A DNA stretch of 8,093 nt from Thermoprotei archaeon (GTDB lineage Archaea; Thermoproteota; Methanomethylicia; Nezhaarchaeales; WYZ-LMO8), in the NCBI GenBank assembly GCA_003650865.1, contig QMSN01000043.1:1-8093 (forward strand), in the 5' to 3' direction. The translations under genes and the position numbers were made by a program. Under the pieces are notes generated by a model. The model worked only from the letters and a program-made list of their open reading frames with translations, was not told the origin of the DNA and ran no database searches. Shown piece after piece: positions 6,106-8,093 of this stretch (within the stretch, counting starts at the first letter, position 1; the number at the start of each line of letters is the position of its first letter).

Positions 6106-6646
6106 GCTTCAAGTTAACATTAAGGGTGAGGGCGGCAAGGCCTATGAGGGCTTACTTAGGGATGTGATGATGGACCTAGGAGTTTCGGGGTTTATGGAGG
6201 CCGTTAGGCTGGCGTTGGATCCCTACAAAGCCCTCTTCGCTATGTCTGTGAGGCTCAAGAGGACTTCAAGGCCAATAAGGCTGGCTGAAGTAGCTGACGT
6301 TGAACTCAGCGGTGAGGGTATTGACGTCAAGATATCTGATGAGAAGTTCTCCCCCGACGTCGTCAAGGCTCTTGAGGAGATCTACGGCGAGTCCGTTAAA
6401 CATGTGAGCCGCTTCGAGATATCCGTTAAAGGGGTCTTCGACAAGAGCTCTGTGGAAAACCTTGTGATATGCGACTACGCGGAGAAGATGGAGAAGCTCG
6501 TCTTGGAGCTCATGATGAAGGTGGCACCTGAAGGCTTTAGGTCAGTTAAGGTCTCTAAGAGAGGCGACGAGGTTCTGCTAGTGGCTTCTGAAGACCCATT
6601 AACAGAGGAGCTTCTCGAGAAGGCTGAGGAGCTCCTCAAGGGCTAA
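6098..6646 (+). CDS. Methanogenesis marker protein 17
   Basis: A 182-residue protein matching the marker 17 family in length and layout: an N-terminal strand and helix (YEGLLRDVMMDLGV, 16-29), then FAMSVRLKRTSRPIRLAEVADVE (47-69, quoted in part: SRPIRLAEVADV), VKISDEKFSPDVVKALEEIYG (77-97, with FSPD central), FEISVKG (106-112), and APEGFR (143-148) before LLVASEDPLTEELL (160-173). Marker 17 is reported with the MCR activation fraction together with McrC and markers 3 and 7, so it most likely acts in the cytoplasm on MCR. Only one cysteine is present (Cys125 in VICDYAEKM). The GTG start overlaps the end of marker 6 by 8 bases and has GGAGG at 6086. It is the last gene of the operon; its stop is separated by one base from the stop of the convergent winged-helix gene, so read-through transcripts of the two must overlap. 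Confidence 0.87.
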   Translation: MVELQVNIKGEGGKAYEGLLRDVMMDLGVSGFMEAVRLALDPYKALFAMSVRLKRTSRPIRLAEVADVELSGEGIDVKISDEKFSPDVVKALEEIYGESVKHVSRFEISVKGVFDKSSVENLVICDYAEKMEKLVLELMMKVAPEGFRSVKVSKRGDEVLLVASEDPLTEELLEKAEELLKG

Positions 6647-6647
6647 G

Positions 6648-7196
6648 TTAAGACCTCCTCGACTTAGCGGCTCTAGCTTTCTCCCTAACCCAAGCCTTCA
6701 TGGCATCTACGTACTCGTCATCCCTACCCTCCTTAAGCTCCTCGTGAGCTCTCTCAGCCGCTAAGGCAAAGCAGTACATGACTAGTGAGGATAGGGTGTA
6801 CCTCCCACCGTTTTTATTGAACACCTCTTCAAGCTCTCCACGCCTCTCGTCGAGTAGCTGTAGGAATGCGTCAAGCATCCTTCTAGAGGCCTCCTCGACC
6901 AGCCCATCTAGTCCCTCAACCTCCCTCTTGTAGTACACGGGGGTCTCGACCTTCGCGAAGACCTCCTTGACCCCCTCCTCCTCGACCTCGACCACTTCGA
7001 CCATGCCGCAGGACTCGAGTTCACCCACCACATCCCTTATCAGCACGTCGCTTACGCCAGTAAGTGACGCTAGTACGTCGAGCGTCATGGGCCCCCTAGA
7101 CAGGACCTCTATTATCCTCCTCTTAGCCAAGCTTGTTAGGGCTAAGCTTATGGAAGCGCACTGCTTCGAGTCCTCAAAAACCAGCAATACCGACAC
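6648..7196 (-). CDS. Winged helix-turn-helix transcriptional regulator
   Basis: A 182-residue protein with an ArsR-like winged helix at about 17-85: LTSLAKRRIIEVLSRGPMT, then the turn and recognition helix around LASLTGVSDVLIRDVVGELE, then a beta wing (MVEVVEVEEEGVKEVFAK). The remainder (95-175) is highly charged and helical, probably for dimerisation or ligand sensing. Cysteines are at 13, 63 and 142; Cys63 sits at the end of the recognition helix, but they do not form a recognisable ArsR metal site, so the signal is unknown. The GTG start has GGTGGAG (minus strand, 7203-7209) 6 bases upstream. The gene is convergent with marker 17 and divergent from the AIM24-family gene, and its position between the activation operon and mcrB makes it a candidate local regulator. 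That role is inferred from position only. Confidence 0.82.
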   Translation of the reverse strand: MSVLLVFEDSKQCASISLALTSLAKRRIIEVLSRGPMTLDVLASLTGVSDVLIRDVVGELESCGMVEVVEVEEEGVKEVFAKVETPVYYKREVEGLDGLVEEASRRMLDAFLQLLDERRGELEEVFNKNGGRYTLSSLVMYCFALAAERAHEELKEGRDDEYVDAMKAWVREKARAAKSRRS

Positions 7197-7252
7197 CTCT
7201 TACTCCACCAAGGCTTAGGTACTGCTTTTAAACTTAGAGTGCAACTTTAATC
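7197..7252. promoter_or_regulatory. Divergent promoter region of the regulator and AIM24-family genes
   Basis: CTTTTAAAC at 7225-7233 is a TATA-like box. For the plus strand it would place the transcript start near 7255, right at the start codon of the AIM24-family gene, which implies a leaderless message. On the minus strand the same box, or ATTAAAG ending near 7245, could serve the regulator gene. The direct repeat AACTT (7231-7235, 7243-7247) may be incidental. Confidence 0.45.
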
Positions 7253-7942
7253 TTGGTGGTTGACTTGAGGTATGAAGTTGTTGGTAGACCTGCCTACTCG
7301 ACGTTAAAGGTCTACTTAAACGCTGGCGAAGCCGTTACGGCTGAGGCTGGAGCCATGGTGGCCATGGAGGGCGACATAAGCATAGAGACACGCACTGCAG
7401 GCGGCCTGTTAAGAGGGTTCTTGAGGAGGATGACCGTCGGTGAAAGCGTCTTCGTAAACACCTTTAGAGCTGGCTACGGTGGAGGTGTCGTGTGGCTTGC
7501 CCCAAGCACCCCTGGAGACATCGAATACGTCGAGCTTAGAGGTGGAGGCCTCATAGTTCAAGACTACTCCTACTTAGCTCATCACGGAGACGTGGACTAC
7601 GAACTTAAGTGGGCTGGTCTTCGAGGTCTAATAGCTGAACGGGGTAGCGGCCTCGTTTGGATGAGGCTTAAAGGTTATGGAGGTGTGTGGCTGAGTAGCT
7701 ACGGCGCCATTGAACTTAAGGAGCTTAAGCCAGGTGAGGTGATAACTGTAGACAACAACCACATAGTGGCCATGGAGGACACAGTCAAGTACTCCATATC
7801 CAAGTTCGGCGGCTGGAAAAGCTTCCTGCTAGGCGGCGAGGGCTTCGTACTCAGGATTGAGGGACCTGGAAAGGTCTACCTTCAGACTAGGACGTTATCC
7901 GTGTTCGCCGAGATACTGTCGAGGTTCCTGCCAAGCAGGTGA
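7253..7942 (+). CDS. AIM24 / TIGR00266 family protein
   Basis: A 229-residue member of the AIM24 (TIGR00266) family, recognised from the N-terminal YEVVGRPAYSTLKV (7-20), EAGAMVAMEGDISIETR (31-47), GESVFVNTF (63-71), GLRGLIAERGSG (122-133), VWLSSYGAIE (145-154), the DNNHIVA loop (167-173), and near the end EGPGKVYLQTR (203-213). The family forms a beta-rich, often trimeric barrel-like fold and is widespread in bacteria and archaea; its molecular function is not known. No signal peptide or membrane helix is present. Start choice is open among TTG 7253, GTG 7256 and TTG 7265. The TATA box about 25 bp upstream suggests leaderless translation from 7253 or 7256. It precedes mcrB on the same strand but is separated by a 94-bp gap with promoter-like and T-rich elements, so it may be an independent unit. 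A link to MCR is not established. Confidence 0.88.
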   Translation: MVVDLRYEVVGRPAYSTLKVYLNAGEAVTAEAGAMVAMEGDISIETRTAGGLLRGFLRRMTVGESVFVNTFRAGYGGGVVWLAPSTPGDIEYVELRGGGLIVQDYSYLAHHGDVDYELKWAGLRGLIAERGSGLVWMRLKGYGGVWLSSYGAIELKELKPGEVITVDNNHIVAMEDTVKYSISKFGGWKSFLLGGEGFVLRIEGPGKVYLQTRTLSVFAEILSRFLPSR

Positions 7943-7977
7943 CACGAATAATCAATAGTTAATTGTGACCGTAATAC

Positions 7978-7982
7978 TTTTT
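7978..7982 (+). terminator. Possible T-tract terminator after the AIM24-family gene
   Basis: A run of five T residues lies 36 bases after the stop codon, in an AT-rich segment without a clear hairpin. Short T-tracts of this kind can end archaeal transcripts. It may equally be part of the mcr promoter region. Confidence 0.3.
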
Positions 7983-7999
7983 CAGTAACATGCAAAAGG

Positions 8000-8007
8000 C
8001 TTAAAAG
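8000..8007 (+). promoter_or_regulatory. TATA box of the mcr operon
   Basis: CTTAAAAG, preceded by the purine-rich AAAAGG, is a good archaeal BRE/TATA combination. It would start transcription near 8029, only about 8 bases before the mcrB ATG. A second AT-rich stretch near 7972-7982 could drive a longer leader. The direct repeat TAACATG flanks the TATA box at 7986-7992 and 8014-8020. Confidence 0.5.
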
Positions 8008-8036
8008 CTCGTCTAACATGAGAGAGAGCGATTATT

Positions 8037-8093
8037 ATGCCCAAGTTCCCGGATAAAGTAGATTTATATGATGATCGCGGCAACCTCATTGAC
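8037..8093 (+). CDS. mcrB: Methyl-coenzyme M reductase beta subunit, N-terminus only (cut by window edge)
   Basis: The frame from the ATG at 8037 runs open to the last base and gives 19 residues, MPKFPDKVDLYDDRGNLID. This agrees closely with the N-terminus of McrB (Methanothermobacter McrB begins MAKFEDKVDLYDDRGNLVE, from memory). McrB is a structural subunit of the alpha2-beta2-gamma2 MCR complex, which makes methane from methyl-CoM and CoB or works in reverse on alkanes. The call rests on 19 residues but is strengthened by the MCR accessory genes upstream. mcrB is usually the first gene of the mcr operon, so mcrG and mcrA are expected to the right. The codons in this short stretch (GAT, TAT, TTA, CGC) differ from the GAC/TAC/AGG-rich use of the neighbours. 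No strong ribosome site precedes the ATG, only GAGAGAG around 8020-8027. Confidence 0.85.
   Translation, partial: MPKFPDKVDLYDDRGNLID

Noticed and set aside
7947..8036. AATAAT (7947) and ATTATT (8031) as a long-range inverted repeat in the mcr leader region
   Set aside because: Short, AT-only and 80 bp apart, so expected by chance in this AT-rich stretch.
1..8093. tRNA, rRNA, CRISPR array, insertion sequence or attachment site
   Set aside because: No cloverleaf-like segments, regularly spaced repeats, transposase motifs or terminal inverted repeats were seen on reading both strands; coding sequence fills nearly the whole window.

Overview
The window looks like part of the genome of an archaeon that carries methyl-coenzyme M reductase (MCR), probably a thermophile of the TACK superphylum (for example Methanomethylicia, Nezhaarchaeia or Korarchaeia; the sequence does not decide which). 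The archaeal signs are TATA boxes of the CTTAAA type, frequent GTG and TTG starts, GGAGG/GGTG ribosome sites and AGG-rich arginine codons. The TACK signs are a crenarchaeal-type arginine decarboxylase proenzyme and a Sulfolobus-like OB-fold ssDNA-binding protein. The MCR signs are six recognisable MCR-maturation or activation genes and the first 19 codons of mcrB at the right edge.

Layout. 1-1032 is a housekeeping flank: the 3' end of a nucleotidyltransferase with a left-handed beta-helix, a pyruvoyl enzyme of the AdoMetDC/ArgDC family, and a convergent small OB-fold protein. 1100-4058 is a tightly packed minus-strand operon, mcrC - uncharacterised cysteine-rich gene - ycaO (methanogenesis marker 1). 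4135-6646 is a plus-strand operon, marker 3 - marker 6 - marker 17, with gaps or overlaps of a few bases. The two operons diverge from one 76-bp intergenic segment with a TATA element readable on both strands. 6648-7196 is a minus-strand winged-helix regulator, divergent from an AIM24/TIGR00266-family gene (7253-7942). A 94-bp promoter region then leads into mcrB (8037-8093, cut by the window edge).

How the genes work together. McrC and markers 3, 6 and 17 belong to the set of proteins associated with ATP-dependent reductive activation of MCR (Ni(I)-F430 formation). YcaO/marker 1 is the enzyme linked to thioglycine formation in McrA. Their placement just upstream of mcrB makes this a compact locus for MCR production, modification and activation. 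The winged-helix gene between the activation operon and mcrB is a reasonable candidate local regulator. The least understood member is the 349-residue cysteine-rich protein between mcrC and ycaO. I do not recognise its family, and its position suggests an unassigned role in MCR modification or activation. Marker 7, the A2 ATPase, TfuA and mcrA/G/D are not in the window.
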